NCBI RefSeq assembly: GCF_000244975.1
Contig: NZ_CM001440.1
Span: 4,634,325-4,698,324, forward strand
Reading direction: 5' to 3'
Source: Saccharomonospora cyanea NA-134
GTDB taxonomy: Bacteria; Actinomycetota; Actinomycetes; Mycobacteriales; Pseudonocardiaceae
Length of the DNA: 64,000 nt
Position 1 is the stretch's first letter; every line of letters starts with the position of its first letter. Both the position numbers and the translations under genes were made by a program. The notes below the pieces were generated by a model that saw only the letters and a list, made by a program, of their open reading frames with translations, was not told where the DNA came from and searched no databases. Below, piece after piece: positions 55,564 to 64,000 of this stretch.

Positions 55564-57060
55564 ATGGGTAAGGACGTGTCACCGGACGCCTTCACCCCGA
55601 GGGACCGGGGGCGCTACCGCCGCAAGGTGCAACGCTGCCTGGACACCCTGGCGCGAATGCTCTCCGACGGCAGCTTCACGTTCCCGCGCAAACACATCGG
55701 ACTCGAGGTCGAGCTGAACCTCGTGGACGAGGACATGCGGCCGTCGATGTCCAACACGGCGGTGCTGAACGCGCTGGACGACGACTCCTTCACCACGGAG
55801 CTCTCGCAACACAACATCGAGCTCAACGTGCCTCCGTGCCCGCTGGACGGCACCTCCGCGCTGCGGCTGGAGTCGGTGCTGGACAGCTACCTCGACAGGG
55901 CGCACCGGAAGGCGGGGGAGGCGGGCGCGCTCGTCGCGATGATCGGGGTGCTGCCGACGCTGAAGTCGGAGCACTTCGACCAGAAGTGGCTGACCAACAG
56001 CGCGCGCTACTCGCTGCTCAACGACGAGATCCTCGCCTCTCGGGGGGAGCAGCCCCTGCTGTCGCTGGAAGGCGTGGGGCTGCCCGACCGGGCGCCGGAG
56101 CGGCTTCGCTCGTTCGCGCAGTCGATCCTGCCGGAGGCGGCGTGCACGTCGGTGCAGCTGCACCTGCAGGTGGCGCCGGAGGAGTTCGCCGCACACTGGA
56201 ACGCCGCCCAGTGCCTCGCGGGTGTTCAGGTGGCCCTCGGCGCGAACTCGCCCTTCCTGCTCGGCAAGGCGCTGTGGCACGAGACGCGCATCCCGCTGTT
56301 CCTGCAGGCCACCGACACCCGGCCCGAGGAGCTGAAGAACCAGGGCGTGCGGCCGAGGGTCTGGTTCGGCGAGCGCTGGATCACGTCGATCTTCGACCTG
56401 TTCGAGGAGAACGTCCGGTACTTCCCCGGCCTGCTGCCCGAGACCGACGACGAGGACCCGATGGAGGCCCTGGAGTCGGGCGAGGTCCCGAAGCTCACCG
56501 AACTGCGGCTCCACAACGGCACGGTGTGGCGGTGGAACCGCCCGGTGTACGACGTGGTGGACGGCAAACCACACCTGCGTGTGGAGAACCGCGTGCTGCC
56601 CGCGGGCCCGACCGTGCTGGACGTGATGGCCAACGCCGCCTTCTTCTACGGCGCGCAGCGGGCGCTCGCCGAGCAGGAACGGCCAGTGTGGACACAGATG
56701 TCGTTCCAGGCCGCCGAGGAGAACCTCTACGCGGGCGCCCGCAACGGTTTCGACGCGCACCTCTACTGGCCGGGAATCGGCTGGATCCCGCCGGACGAGC
56801 TCGCGCTGCGGGTGCTGTTGCCCCTGGCCAGGGAGGGGCTACGGAACTCGGACGTGTCCGACGCCGTCGCCGACCGCTACCTCGGCGTGATCGAGCAGCG
56901 GTGCCTGCGCCAGCGCACCGGCAGCGTCTGGCAGCGCGACACCGTGGTGCGGGCGGAGGAACGTGGCATGGACCGCGAGGCCGCGCTCGCCACCATGCTC
57001 TCCCGCTACCTGGAGCTGTCCCGCTCCGGTGAGCCCGTGCACTCGTGGCCGGTGGACTGA
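55564..57060 (+). CDS. Glutamate-cysteine ligase-like carboxylate-amine ligase (GCS2 family)
   Basis: A 498-residue ATP-grasp-like GCS2 enzyme. It has KHIGLEVELNLVDEDMRPS (metal/ATP site) and SQHNIELNVPPCPLDG, with TSVQLHLQVAPEEFAAHWNAAQ, LRLHNGTVWRWNRPVYDV and PHLRVENRVLPAGPTVLD further on. GCS2 proteins join glutamate to an amine such as cysteine. Mycothiol producers do not need glutathione, so the true product may be another gamma-glutamyl compound. The ribosome site AGGAGAAGGAA precedes the ATG. Confidence 0.9.
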   Translation: MGKDVSPDAFTPRDRGRYRRKVQRCLDTLARMLSDGSFTFPRKHIGLEVELNLVDEDMRPSMSNTAVLNALDDDSFTTELSQHNIELNVPPCPLDGTSALRLESVLDSYLDRAHRKAGEAGALVAMIGVLPTLKSEHFDQKWLTNSARYSLLNDEILASRGEQPLLSLEGVGLPDRAPERLRSFAQSILPEAACTSVQLHLQVAPEEFAAHWNAAQCLAGVQVALGANSPFLLGKALWHETRIPLFLQATDTRPEELKNQGVRPRVWFGERWITSIFDLFEENVRYFPGLLPETDDEDPMEALESGEVPKLTELRLHNGTVWRWNRPVYDVVDGKPHLRVENRVLPAGPTVLDVMANAAFFYGAQRALAEQERPVWTQMSFQAAEENLYAGARNGFDAHLYWPGIGWIPPDELALRVLLPLAREGLRNSDVSDAVADRYLGVIEQRCLRQRTGSVWQRDTVVRAEERGMDREAALATMLSRYLELSRSGEPVHSWPVD

Positions 57061-57097
57061 CGGCGCGGTTCGCGCGTGTGTTCGTGCTAACACCTGC

Positions 57098-57131
57098 TTG
57101 ACCTCCACCTAGCTCCACTTTGCAAGGTCAA
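57098..57131. promoter_or_regulatory. Inverted repeat in the sodA promoter region
   Basis: TTGACCT / AGGTCAA arms with a 20-nt spacer, about 95-125 bp upstream of sodA. Just downstream (57147-57156) GGTTAGCCTG resembles half of an iron box. These may link sodA to a redox or iron regulator. The evidence is weak. Confidence 0.4.
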
Positions 57132-57223
57132 CTTCGTCACGCCCCGGTTAGCCTGCCCACCCAGTGGCTACTAGGTTGGGCAGCGACGTAAAGGCTTGGT
57201 TCGCGAGATACAAAGGAGGGCTC

Positions 57224-57847
57224 ATGCCCACGTACGAGCTTCCCGACCTCGACTACGACTACGGTGCCCTCGAGCCGCACATCTCCGGCGAGATCAACGA
57301 GCTGCACCACAGCAAGCACCACCAGACCTACGTCAACGGCGCCAACCAGACACTGGAGAAGCTGGCCGCCGCACGGGAAGCGAACGACTTCTCCTCGATC
57401 GTCGGTCTTGAGACGACCCTGGCCTTCAACCTCGCCGGCCACGCGAACCACGTCGTGTGGTGGAAGATCCTGTCGCCGAACGGCGGCGACAAGCCGACCG
57501 GCGAGCTGGCCGCCGCCATCGACGAGGCGTTCGGCTCGTTCGACAAGTTCAAGGCGCAGTTCACCGCGGTCTGCACCACGATCCAGGGCAACGGCTGGGG
57601 CGCGCTGTCGTGGGACCCGATCGGCAAGACGCTGATCACTCAGCAGCTGCGCGACCACCACAACAACCTCATCCTGCCGACCACCCCGATCCTGCTGGTG
57701 GACGTGTGGGAGCACGCGTTCTACCTGCAGTACAAGAACGTGAAGCCCGACTACGTCAACGCCCTGTGGAACGTGTTCGACTGGGCCGAGATCGGTAGGC
57801 GCTTCGAGGACGCCAAGGCCGGGCGCAACGGCCTGCTGCTGGGCTGA
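57224..57847 (+). CDS. sodA: Superoxide dismutase (Fe/Mn type)
   Basis: A 207-residue cytoplasmic superoxide dismutase. Metal ligands are H28 in [12 protein letters not shown], a second His in [16 protein letters not shown], and D/H in [21 protein letters not shown]. The [12 protein letters not shown] region is present. It has a perfect AAAGGAGGG ribosome site 4 nt before the ATG. A 20-codon upstream extension is non-coding leader. Confidence 0.96.
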   Translation: MPTYELPDLDYDYGALEPHISGEINELHHSKHHQTYVNGANQTLEKLAAAREANDFSSIVGLETTLAFNLAGHANHVVWWKILSPNGGDKPTGELAAAIDEAFGSFDKFKAQFTAVCTTIQGNGWGALSWDPIGKTLITQQLRDHHNNLILPTTPILLVDVWEHAFYLQYKNVKPDYVNALWNVFDWAEIGRRFEDAKAGRNGLLLG

Positions 57848-57883
57848 CCGGCACCGGCCACCTCGGCCACATCACCGACACGA

Positions 57884-57916
57884 ACGAGGCCCCGCACGAG
57901 TTGTGCGGGGCCTCGT
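57884..57916. terminator. sodA terminator
   Basis: A perfect 14-bp stem (ACGAGGCCCCGCAC / GTGCGGGGCCTCGT) with a GAGTT loop, 37 nt after the sodA stop. Confidence 0.88.
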
Positions 57917-57962
57917 CTCGTTTCCCGAACTGACTGCCACTCCCACCACGAAGCGACACAAC

Positions 57963-57981
57963 TGAGGTTAGCCTAACCTCA
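57963..57981. promoter_or_regulatory. Perfect iron box (IdeR/DmdR/DtxR type) between convergent genes
   Basis: TGAGGTTAGCCTAACCTCA is a perfect 19-bp palindrome matching the IdeR/DtxR consensus core GGTTAG-C-CTAACC. It overlaps the last codons and stop of the minus-strand MFS gene and is 47 nt past the sodA terminator. No gene starts next to it on either strand, which is unusual for an operator of this quality. Confidence 0.75.
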
Positions 57982-59311
57982 TGCGATGGACAAGGGTTTG
58001 CGCCGAGTCGTTCCCCTGGCGTGCCCGGTAGGCGAAGTACCCACACACCAACGCCGCCACGAGGGCGACACCCCCGCCGACGTAGAAGGGCGAACGCCCG
58101 CCGAACACCTCGGCCAGCCAACCCGTCATGGGGCCCCCGAGCGGGTTGCCACCCATCAGCACCAGGACGTACAACCCCATCACGCGCCCCCGCATCTGCG
58201 GGCTCACCGTCGTCTGCACCAGCGCGTTCGCCGTGTTGAGGAACGTGATCGTGGCGAAGCCCAACGGCACGAGAGCCAGCCCGAACGTCAGGTAGGTCGG
58301 CATGAACGCCCCGACGAACTCGATCGCGCCGAGCGCGGCGGCCGAGGTCAGGAGCACCTTCAGACTCGGCCTTCCCCTGCTGCCCCGCCGAGCGGCGGCG
58401 AGCGCCCCGGTGAAGGTGCCCACGGCCAGCAGGGTGGACAGCATGCCGTAGCCGTCGGCCTCGGTACCGAAGACGTTGGCCGAGACGATCGCCAGTGACG
58501 TGAAGAACGTGATGCCGAACGTGCTCACGAAGAACACGAGCACCATCACGGTCATCAGGTCGGGCCTGCCCCGCACGTACCGCAGCCCCTCCCGGAGCTG
58601 CCCCTTCGCGCGAGCGACGGCGGGCGCCCGGAACAACTCCGCCGGGTTCATCAGCGCGAGTCCCGCGATGACGGCGACGGTGCTCACGGCGTTGGCGACG
58701 AACAGCCAACCCGTGCCCACCAACACGATCACGAAGCCGGCGATGGCGGGCCCCACGATGCGGGCCAGGTTGAAGATCGACGAGTTCAGCGCGACCGCGT
58801 TGGCCGCCTGGTCTCGGCCCACCATCTCGGACACGAACGCCTGCCGCGTCGGCACCTCCAGCGCCGACAGCGTTCCGAGCACGAAGGCCAGGGCGTAGAC
58901 CTGCCAGAGCTGCGCCGCGCCACCCAGCACGAGAGCCCCGAGCGCGAGCGCCTGCAGTGCGACGCCGGTCTGGATGGCCATGAGCAGCCTGCGCTTGTCG
59001 ACCCGGTCGGCGAGCACCCCCGCCCAGAGCGACAGCAGCAACGTCGGCACGAACTGCAACGCCACGGCGACGCCGAGCGCCACGGGGTTGTAGCCGCTGA
59101 GTTCGAACACCAGCCAGTCCTGGGCGATGCGCTGCATCCAGGTGCCGACGTTGGAGATGATCTGGCCGCCGAAGAAGAGGCGGTAGTTGCGGACCTTCAG
59201 GGACGCGAACGTGCCCCGCTTCCGGTCGGTGGCGGGGCGCGGTGGTGCGGGCGAATCGGGGATAGCGGGCTTCTTCCGGGATGTGATCGCTTCGCTACCC
59301 GTGATACTCAC
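57968..59311 (-). CDS. MFS transporter (EntS-like)
   Basis: A 447-residue major facilitator, about 12 helices. It has LFFGGQIISNVGTWMQRIAQDWLV and ADRVDKRRLLMAIQTG at the loop 2-3 motif, then VPTRQAFVSEMVGRDQAANAVALNS. It resembles enterobactin-exporter-like and multidrug MFS proteins. It is preceded on the same strand by a MarR gene (43-nt gap), so a MarR-MFS efflux operon is likely. Mycobacteria have a similar MFS gene near the sepH block (Rv0876c in my memory). The iron box lies at its 3' end. Confidence 0.92.
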   Translation of the reverse strand: MSITGSEAITSRKKPAIPDSPAPPRPATDRKRGTFASLKVRNYRLFFGGQIISNVGTWMQRIAQDWLVFELSGYNPVALGVAVALQFVPTLLLSLWAGVLADRVDKRRLLMAIQTGVALQALALGALVLGGAAQLWQVYALAFVLGTLSALEVPTRQAFVSEMVGRDQAANAVALNSSIFNLARIVGPAIAGFVIVLVGTGWLFVANAVSTVAVIAGLALMNPAELFRAPAVARAKGQLREGLRYVRGRPDLMTVMVLVFFVSTFGITFFTSLAIVSANVFGTEADGYGMLSTLLAVGTFTGALAAARRGSRGRPSLKVLLTSAAALGAIEFVGAFMPTYLTFGLALVPLGFATITFLNTANALVQTTVSPQMRGRVMGLYVLVLMGGNPLGGPMTGWLAEVFGGRSPFYVGGGVALVAALVCGYFAYRARQGNDSAQTLVHRMRLG

Positions 59312-59354
59312 GCGGTGAGGTCGCCTCCTGTCAGGAGCATGGCCGTCGCGGCGG

Positions 59355-59789
59355 TCAGCCGTGTTCTGCCATGCGCTCGATGATTTCCGCTGCTTCGGAG
59401 AGCACGTGGCGCTCCTCGTCGCTCAGCTCGGCCAGCCGCGTGTCCAGCCAGGCCTCCCTGCGGGAGATCAACGCGAGCACGTAGTCGTGGCCCGCCTGGG
59501 TCAGGGTGACGATCGCCTGCCTGCCGTCGGTGGGGTGCGGGCTGCGCTCGACGTAGGACATCTCCTCGAGAGCGGAGATGACCCGGGTCATCGAGGGCGG
59601 CTGCACGCCTTCCCTGGCGGCCAGCTGGCCTGGCGTGATCGGCCCGCATTTGTGCAGGGTCGACAAAGCCGAGATCTGGGTGAGCGACAGGTCGGTACTG
59701 GCTCGCTGTGCCCGCAACCTGCGGTTCAGCCGAACGACCGCAAGTCTCAGGCGACTCGCCAGTGATCGTTCGTCAGCAGTTTCCGACAT
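59355..59789 (-). CDS. MarR family transcriptional regulator
   Basis: A 144-residue winged-helix regulator. It has SLTQISALSTLHKCGPITPGQLAAREGVQPPSMTRVISALEEMSYVER and the wing SPHPTDGRQAIVTLT. The ATG at MSETADERS is chosen. A GTG six codons upstream is also possible, and neither has a strong ribosome site. It probably controls the downstream MFS gene. It corresponds to the MarR gene beside TrmH in mycobacteria (Rv0880). Confidence 0.92.
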   Translation of the reverse strand: MSETADERSLASRLRLAVVRLNRRLRAQRASTDLSLTQISALSTLHKCGPITPGQLAAREGVQPPSMTRVISALEEMSYVERSPHPTDGRQAIVTLTQAGHDYVLALISRREAWLDTRLAELSDEERHVLSEAAEIIERMAEHG

Positions 59790-59896
59790 ATCTTTAGCAT
59801 ACCTCACGATTGGCCTTCCCTACCCTTCCCACGGTGAGACGGCCGTCATGATCGCAGGCCGGAGGCAGCGCGCCCCCGCGTGCACCGGGCGGTCCG

Positions 59897-60157
59897 CTAC
59901 CGCGTGCCGCGGGAGGCGTCCGCGAGTTCGAGGGCGAGGTCCACCGCCGCACGCCGAGCGGCGCGACAGAGCTGGGAACCCGTGCTGATGCGTTTCACTC
60001 CGAGGGCGGCCAGTTCCGCCACCGGGTGCCCGCCCAGATACCAGAGCACGTTCAGCGGGACACCGATCCCGTCGACGGTCCCGCACGCGACGGCGACCGC
60101 GTAGCGCCGGTCGCTCAGCAGCCAGGCCACCGCCCCCGGCTCGTTCACGATGTGCAT
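59897..60157 (-). pseudogene. Remnant of an isocitrate lyase/PEP mutase family protein (C-terminal part)
   Basis: Only about 86 residues remain. The segment VPLNVLWYLGGHPVAELAALGVKRISTGS followed by AARRAAVDLALEL is the typical C-terminal end of phosphonomutase/PrpB-like proteins. The TIM-barrel catalytic part (G-D and E-x-D motifs) is absent upstream, where the divergent regulator remnant begins. The gene is therefore truncated. Confidence 0.7.
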
Positions 60158-60222
60158 GCCGGGGACGCTAGGCGCGGAACGGTTCGGTGCCCACCGAAAC
60201 GTCGCGGCGGCAGGATCGGGGA

Positions 60223-60939
60223 ATGGGATCCCACACCGACCTGGCAGCGATGGCGTCGCTGCTGGCCGACCGTACGCGCGCCCGGTTCTGCACGACGCTG
60301 CTCGACGGTCGGGCGTGGACGGTCGGGGAACCCGCCGACGACGCCGGGGTCTCCCCGGCCACGGCGAGCGAGCACCTGACACGGTTGGTGGAGGGCGGTC
60401 TGCTCGTCGAACGCAGGTAGGGGCGGCACCGCTACGTACAACTCGCCGGGCCCCACGTGGCCGACCTGATCGAGAGCCTCGTCGCTCACGCCGAGCTCGC
60501 GGCGACTCCCCGTCGCCCACCGCGAGGTCTCCGCGCCGTCACCGCGTCCGCCGCTCTCGCGCGGGGCCGCACGTGCTACGACCACCTCGCGGGCACACTC
60601 GGCGTCACCCTGACCGACGCCATGGCCGCGCGCGGACCGGTCGAGGTGTCCCTCGGCTGCTCGCTCACCGAGGAGGGCACCACCTGGTTCGCCGATGTAC
60701 TGGGTGTCCCGTCCTCCGACCTGCACCGCACCGGCAGGCCGGTCGCCTAGCCCTGCCTGGACTGGACCGAACGCCGCACACATCTCGCGGGCGCCGCGGG
60801 GGCGCACCTCTGCCGGTCGCTGATCGCCCGCCGTTGGGTGAGGCGCATCGGCACGGGACGTGCCGTGCGCCTCACCCCGGACGGCCGCGAAGCTCTGCGC
60901 GAGCTGCTCGACGTCGATCTCGGCGCCGCCGCGACGTGA
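60223..60939 (+). pseudogene. ArsR-type regulator interrupted by two in-frame TAG codons
   Basis: A 239-codon frame starting at an ATG with AGGATCGGGGA upstream. The N-terminal winged helix (MASLLADRTRARFCTTLLDGRAWTVGEPADDAGVSPATASEHLTRLVEGGLLV region) and the C-terminal domain (CLDWTERRTHLAGAAGAHLC) are well preserved. TAG codons at 60418 and 60748 interrupt them. Homologs read QGRHRY at the first stop, so CAG to TAG is the likely change. It is divergent from the truncated lyase-family gene, so the pair is a decayed regulator/enzyme unit. Confidence 0.8.
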
Positions 60940-60943
60940 CCGA

Positions 60944-62410
60944 TCAGCCGAGCGCCTGCCGGATCGGCTCGATGGCGAAGTACACGACGAACGCCGCGGA
61001 CGTGACCCACATGAGCGGGTGCACCTGGCGAGCCTTGCCCGTGACGGTCTGGATGAGCACGTAGCTGATGAAGCCCGCGCCGATGCCGTTGGAGATGGAG
61101 TAGGTGAACGGCATGATCACGATGGTCAGGAACGCGGGCAGCGCCACCGCGAAGTCCTTGAAGTCGATCTCGGTGATCTGCCTCACCATCATCGCGCCGA
61201 CCACGACCAGAGCGGCTGCCGCCGCCTCGATCGGCACCGCCTGGTACAGCGGCGTGAAGAACATGGCGGCGATGAACAGCAGGCCGGTGACGACGTTCGC
61301 GAGGCCGGTGCGCGCACCCTCCCCGATACCCGAGGCCGACTCGACGAACACCGTGTTGGAGCTGGCCGACGCCGCCCCACCGGCGATGGCGCTCGCGGAG
61401 TCGATGAACAGCCCCTTGCCCACGTTGGGCAGCTGTCCCTTCTTGTCCACCAGACGCGCCTCGTGACCGAGCCCGGTCATCGTGCCGATCGTGTCGAAGA
61501 AGTCGGTCAGCACGAGCGTGAACACCAGCAGCGCCGCGGTGATCGCCGGCACCTGCACCCACGCGTCGAAGTTGAACGCGCCCACCAGTGACAGGTCCGG
61601 CAGGTCGAAGATCTCGTCGGGCAGAGCCGGGTAGCCGAGGTTCCAGCCCTTCGGATTGACGCCCTGGGACGGGCCCACGCTCACGACGGCCTCGATGACG
61701 ATGGACAGCACCGTGCCCGCGAGGACGCCGATCAGGATCGCGCCCTTGACGCCCCTGGCGACGAGCACGCCCATGAGGATGAGCGTCACCACGAAGACGA
61801 AGGTGGGCCACGACGCGATCGAGCCGTCGATGCCGAGCTGCACCGGCACCGTGGTACCCGCCGCGTCGGGCATACGGCGCACGAACCCCGCGTCCACGAG
61901 ACCGACGAGGGCGATGAACAGGCCGATGCCCACCGCGATGCTCGCCTTGAGGTGTTGCGGTACGGCGTTGAACACCATGGTGCGCACCCCGGTGACCACC
62001 AGGAGCATGACCACGATGCCGTTGACGACCACGAGTCCCATGGCCGCGGGCCACGTCATCTGCGGGGCGATGGACACCGCCACCAGGGTGTTGATGCCGA
62101 GCCCCGCCGCGATCGCGAAGGGATAGTTCGCGACGACCCCCATGAGGATGGTCATCACGCCCGCGACGAGCGCCGTCACCGCGGTGACCTGGTCGACCGG
62201 CAGGATCGCCCCGGTCATGTCCTTGGCGGCGCCGGGGTCGTCGGGCGAGTAGCTGCCGAGGATGAGCGGATTCAGGACGATGATGTAACCCATCGTCACG
62301 AACGTGACCAGACCACCGCGGACCTCGCGGCCGACGGTGGATCCTCGCTCGCTGATCCGGAAGAACCGGTCGAGCCCCGACCGCCGTTCCTGCGCGGTCA
62401 CATCTGACAT
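60944..62410 (-). CDS. NCS2 purine permease (AzgA/PbuG-like)
   Basis: A 488-residue membrane protein with about 13 helices. It has GREVRGGLVTFVTMGYIIVLNP, FAIAAGLGINTLVAV, LTDFFDTIGTMTGLG and ASASSNTVFVESASGIGEGARTG, markers of AzgA-like adenine/guanine/hypoxanthine transporters. The ATG has AGGTGACG upstream. Divergent from the DUF2530 gene with only 45 bp between starts. Confidence 0.94.
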   Translation of the reverse strand: MSDVTAQERRSGLDRFFRISERGSTVGREVRGGLVTFVTMGYIIVLNPLILGSYSPDDPGAAKDMTGAILPVDQVTAVTALVAGVMTILMGVVANYPFAIAAGLGINTLVAVSIAPQMTWPAAMGLVVVNGIVVMLLVVTGVRTMVFNAVPQHLKASIAVGIGLFIALVGLVDAGFVRRMPDAAGTTVPVQLGIDGSIASWPTFVFVVTLILMGVLVARGVKGAILIGVLAGTVLSIVIEAVVSVGPSQGVNPKGWNLGYPALPDEIFDLPDLSLVGAFNFDAWVQVPAITAALLVFTLVLTDFFDTIGTMTGLGHEARLVDKKGQLPNVGKGLFIDSASAIAGGAASASSNTVFVESASGIGEGARTGLANVVTGLLFIAAMFFTPLYQAVPIEAAAAALVVVGAMMVRQITEIDFKDFAVALPAFLTIVIMPFTYSISNGIGAGFISYVLIQTVTGKARQVHPLMWVTSAAFVVYFAIEPIRQALG

Positions 62411-62455
62411 CGTCACCTGCCTTGCATCGTCAACGGCAGCGGTAGCCTGTCCCAC

Positions 62456-62728
62456 GTGGACGAACCGAACAACCCACCGGAGACCGCAGGACAGCTTCGT
62501 CCTACGCCTGAACTGCCGACATCAGTGGTCAGCCTCTGGATTCCCGTGACCGTCGGCACCGTCCTCTGGCTGGTCGCCTTCGTGGTGCTTCTGGTCGCCG
62601 GTGTCCACGGCGTGTGGCTGTGGACGACCCTGGCGGGCGGCGGGCTCGGCCTGGTGGGCATGGGAATCATGGTGTGGCAGCGCGCCGCGTCCCGCAGAGG
62701 GTCGCGTTTTGCCCAACGAAACCTTTAG
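62456..62728 (+). CDS. DUF2530 small membrane protein
   Basis: A 90-residue protein with two transmembrane helices (about 24-46 and 50-72) and a basic C-terminus (RRGSRFAQR). It matches DUF2530, found next to MarR/TrmH genes in mycobacteria (Rv0879c in my memory). GTG start. The function is unknown. Confidence 0.85.
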   Translation: MDEPNNPPETAGQLRPTPELPTSVVSLWIPVTVGTVLWLVAFVVLLVAGVHGVWLWTTLAGGGLGLVGMGIMVWQRAASRRGSRFAQRNL

Positions 62729-62764
62729 CACAGTCACCGCTCGTACTTTCACATGGACCACACG

Positions 62765-64000
62765 TCACCCGAGCACCGCGCGGGGGTCGGGATCGTCGAG
62801 GAGCCGCTCCACCGAAATCCGCTCGGACCACCGGTCCGCGGCCCACGCGAAGGCGCGCGCCAGCCCCTCCGGTGAGTCCGCGGCATGCAGGGAACCCAGG
62901 TCGTCGAGCCACCACGGCACCGGGGTCCCCGCGACGGTCAACTCCTCGTGAATCAGCACGCCACCGGCGGGAACGCCGATTCCCGTCAGGTCGGCCACCT
63001 CCACGATCGCGGGCAGCTCCGACCACGCCGCGAAGCTCGGCTCGGCGTCCTTCCCGTCGACGGTGGCGGTGGTCTCCTCGCTCGCGAGAGGCAGGTCGAG
63101 AACGTCGGCGAGCGCCGGCGCGTCGGCGAAGTCGGCGGCCGCGACGAGCCGCTCCGCGGGCCACACGGCGACAAGCCACGGTGCGTCGAGCACCACGGCG
63201 TCGGCAGGATCACACACCGTGCCCGCGAGCGTGCGCACCCGCTCCGGCGGTTCCACGTCCTCCGGCGAGACCTCCGCCAGGATGCTGTGGGCGCGCAGCG
63301 CGAGTCCGACGGGCACCGTCCGCGCCGGTTCGCCGAGCCGCGCGCACAGCAGCTCGGCGTCCTCGGCGGCGTGGTCGGCGTCCAGGGCGAGTTCGGTGCG
63401 GACTCCCGTCGACGCGAGCAGGTCCTCGGTCAGCCCCACGTCGGGCACGGGGTCGAACAGACCGGAAAGCTCGGTGGCCGACGGCAGCCGCCACTGCCTC
63501 GGAGCTCGGCCGTCCAGCAGCGCGTTCACCGACAGCCAGTCGCGCAGGCGCCGATCCGGCGCCGTCAACGCACGCCAGGTGTCCGGCTGTGACGCGAGCA
63601 GCCGCACGGCGGCGGGCCACGCGTCGTCGGCCACGAGATCCAAATCGGGCACGGGTGGGGCGTCGGGGTCGACATCGCCGACATCACCGACATCGCTCTG
63701 GCCGTCGAGCACGGTGAACGTGTCGCGCACACCACAGGCAAGGAGCGTCTCGCGGTCCCAGCGGCGCGCCACGTCGGCGGCGAGCACGTCCAGCGGCGCG
63801 TCGTCGCCGACGGCGTCGGGGTGCAGCACTTCGAGGAGCCTGGCGTCCGGCAACAGCAGCTCGTCGGCCCGCCGCCTGCCCGTCTCCGTCGGCAGCGCGA
63901 GCGCTCCGAGGCCGGGCGCTTCACCGGTCACCGACACCCACCCGAGCACCGCGTCGACCAGCGGCTCCACGTCGAGCCCGGCCAGCGCGTCCTCGACGCT
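62765..64000 (-). CDS. C-terminal part of a large protein, possibly sacsin/Hsp90-like ATPase family; 5' end outside window
   Basis: At least 412 residues, open to the window edge. No catalytic motif is visible in this part. It is acidic and Leu/Ala/Asp-rich, with DVGDVGDVDPDAPP as a low-complexity linker and a WWLDDLGSLHAADSPEGLARAFAWAADRW segment near the end. That last segment resembles the C-terminus of actinobacterial proteins with a sacsin-type N-terminal ATPase domain. The ATPase domain itself would lie outside the window, so the assignment is tentative. Confidence 0.6.
   Translation of the reverse strand, partial: SVEDALAGLDVEPLVDAVLGWVSVTGEAPGLGALALPTETGRRRADELLLPDARLLEVLHPDAVGDDAPLDVLAADVARRWDRETLLACGVRDTFTVLDGQSDVGDVGDVDPDAPPVPDLDLVADDAWPAAVRLLASQPDTWRALTAPDRRLRDWLSVNALLDGRAPRQWRLPSATELSGLFDPVPDVGLTEDLLASTGVRTELALDADHAAEDAELLCARLGEPARTVPVGLALRAHSILAEVSPEDVEPPERVRTLAGTVCDPADAVVLDAPWLVAVWPAERLVAAADFADAPALADVLDLPLASEETTATVDGKDAEPSFAAWSELPAIVEVADLTGIGVPAGGVLIHEELTVAGTPVPWWLDDLGSLHAADSPEGLARAFAWAADRWSERISVERLLDDPDPRAVLG

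Overview
The window is GC-rich (about 70% by eye) and typical of a filamentous actinomycete. Markers that point there are a complete conservon (sensor, roadblock, DUF742, GTPase) with a P450, an actinobacterial integration host factor, an EphD-type hydrolase/SDR fusion, and a serC-sepH-DUF2537-TrmH block that I remember from mycobacteria (Rv0884c to Rv0881). The mix fits a Pseudonocardiaceae-like genome (Saccharomonospora/Amycolatopsis type). The genus is inference. I saw no tRNA, rRNA, CRISPR array or intact insertion sequence.

Left part (1-16.5 kb): acyl-CoA ligases, an acyl-CoA dehydrogenase and TetR regulators; a phosphopantetheinyl transferase next to an isochorismate synthase; an orphan mIHF; a secreted trypsin-like protease; a thioesterase and a C39-like protein. 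Then comes one clearly lower-GC gene of unknown function (10710-12638), and an FAD oxidase (alkyl-DHAP-synthase type) divergent from tetR-glpD, with an operator-like palindrome at the shared start region.

Middle (16.5-40 kb): an orphan ABC-2 permease, the conservon, endonuclease V, a ZIP transporter, gltA and a PfkB sugar kinase. A 168-bp fold-back element (MITE-like, 26119-26286) precedes a catabolic cluster made of a GntR regulator, TIM-barrel isomerase, SDR, GntP permease and split transketolase. The cluster carries the same palindrome (GACTGTYGACAGTC) at both promoter regions, so it looks like one small sugar-acid regulon of unknown substrate. It is followed by a TetR/acyl-CoA dehydrogenase pair, an amidohydrolase, an aldose epimerase, a TetR/metallohydrolase pair, an MFS pump and pdxH.

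Right part (40-64 kb): citA, an ephD-like fusion, lactate permease, a serine hydrolase, serC and sepH. A five-kilobase glycan module follows (UDP-sulfoquinovose-synthase-like enzyme, GtrA, a GT-C/GT2 fusion, a sugar epimerase). It interrupts the conserved sepH-DUF2537 order and is bordered on both sides by 21-bp tandem repeats that begin or end in a hairpin. After it come DUF2537, TrmH, a glutamate-cysteine-ligase-like gene, sodA, an MFS/MarR pair with a perfect iron box in an unexpected place, two decayed genes, a purine permease, DUF2530, and the C-terminal part of a large protein that leaves the window.

The observations most worth a second look are the repeat-bordered glycan module, the fold-back element, the GntR/transketolase regulon, the foreign 642-residue gene with its paired palindromes, and the iron box between convergent genes.
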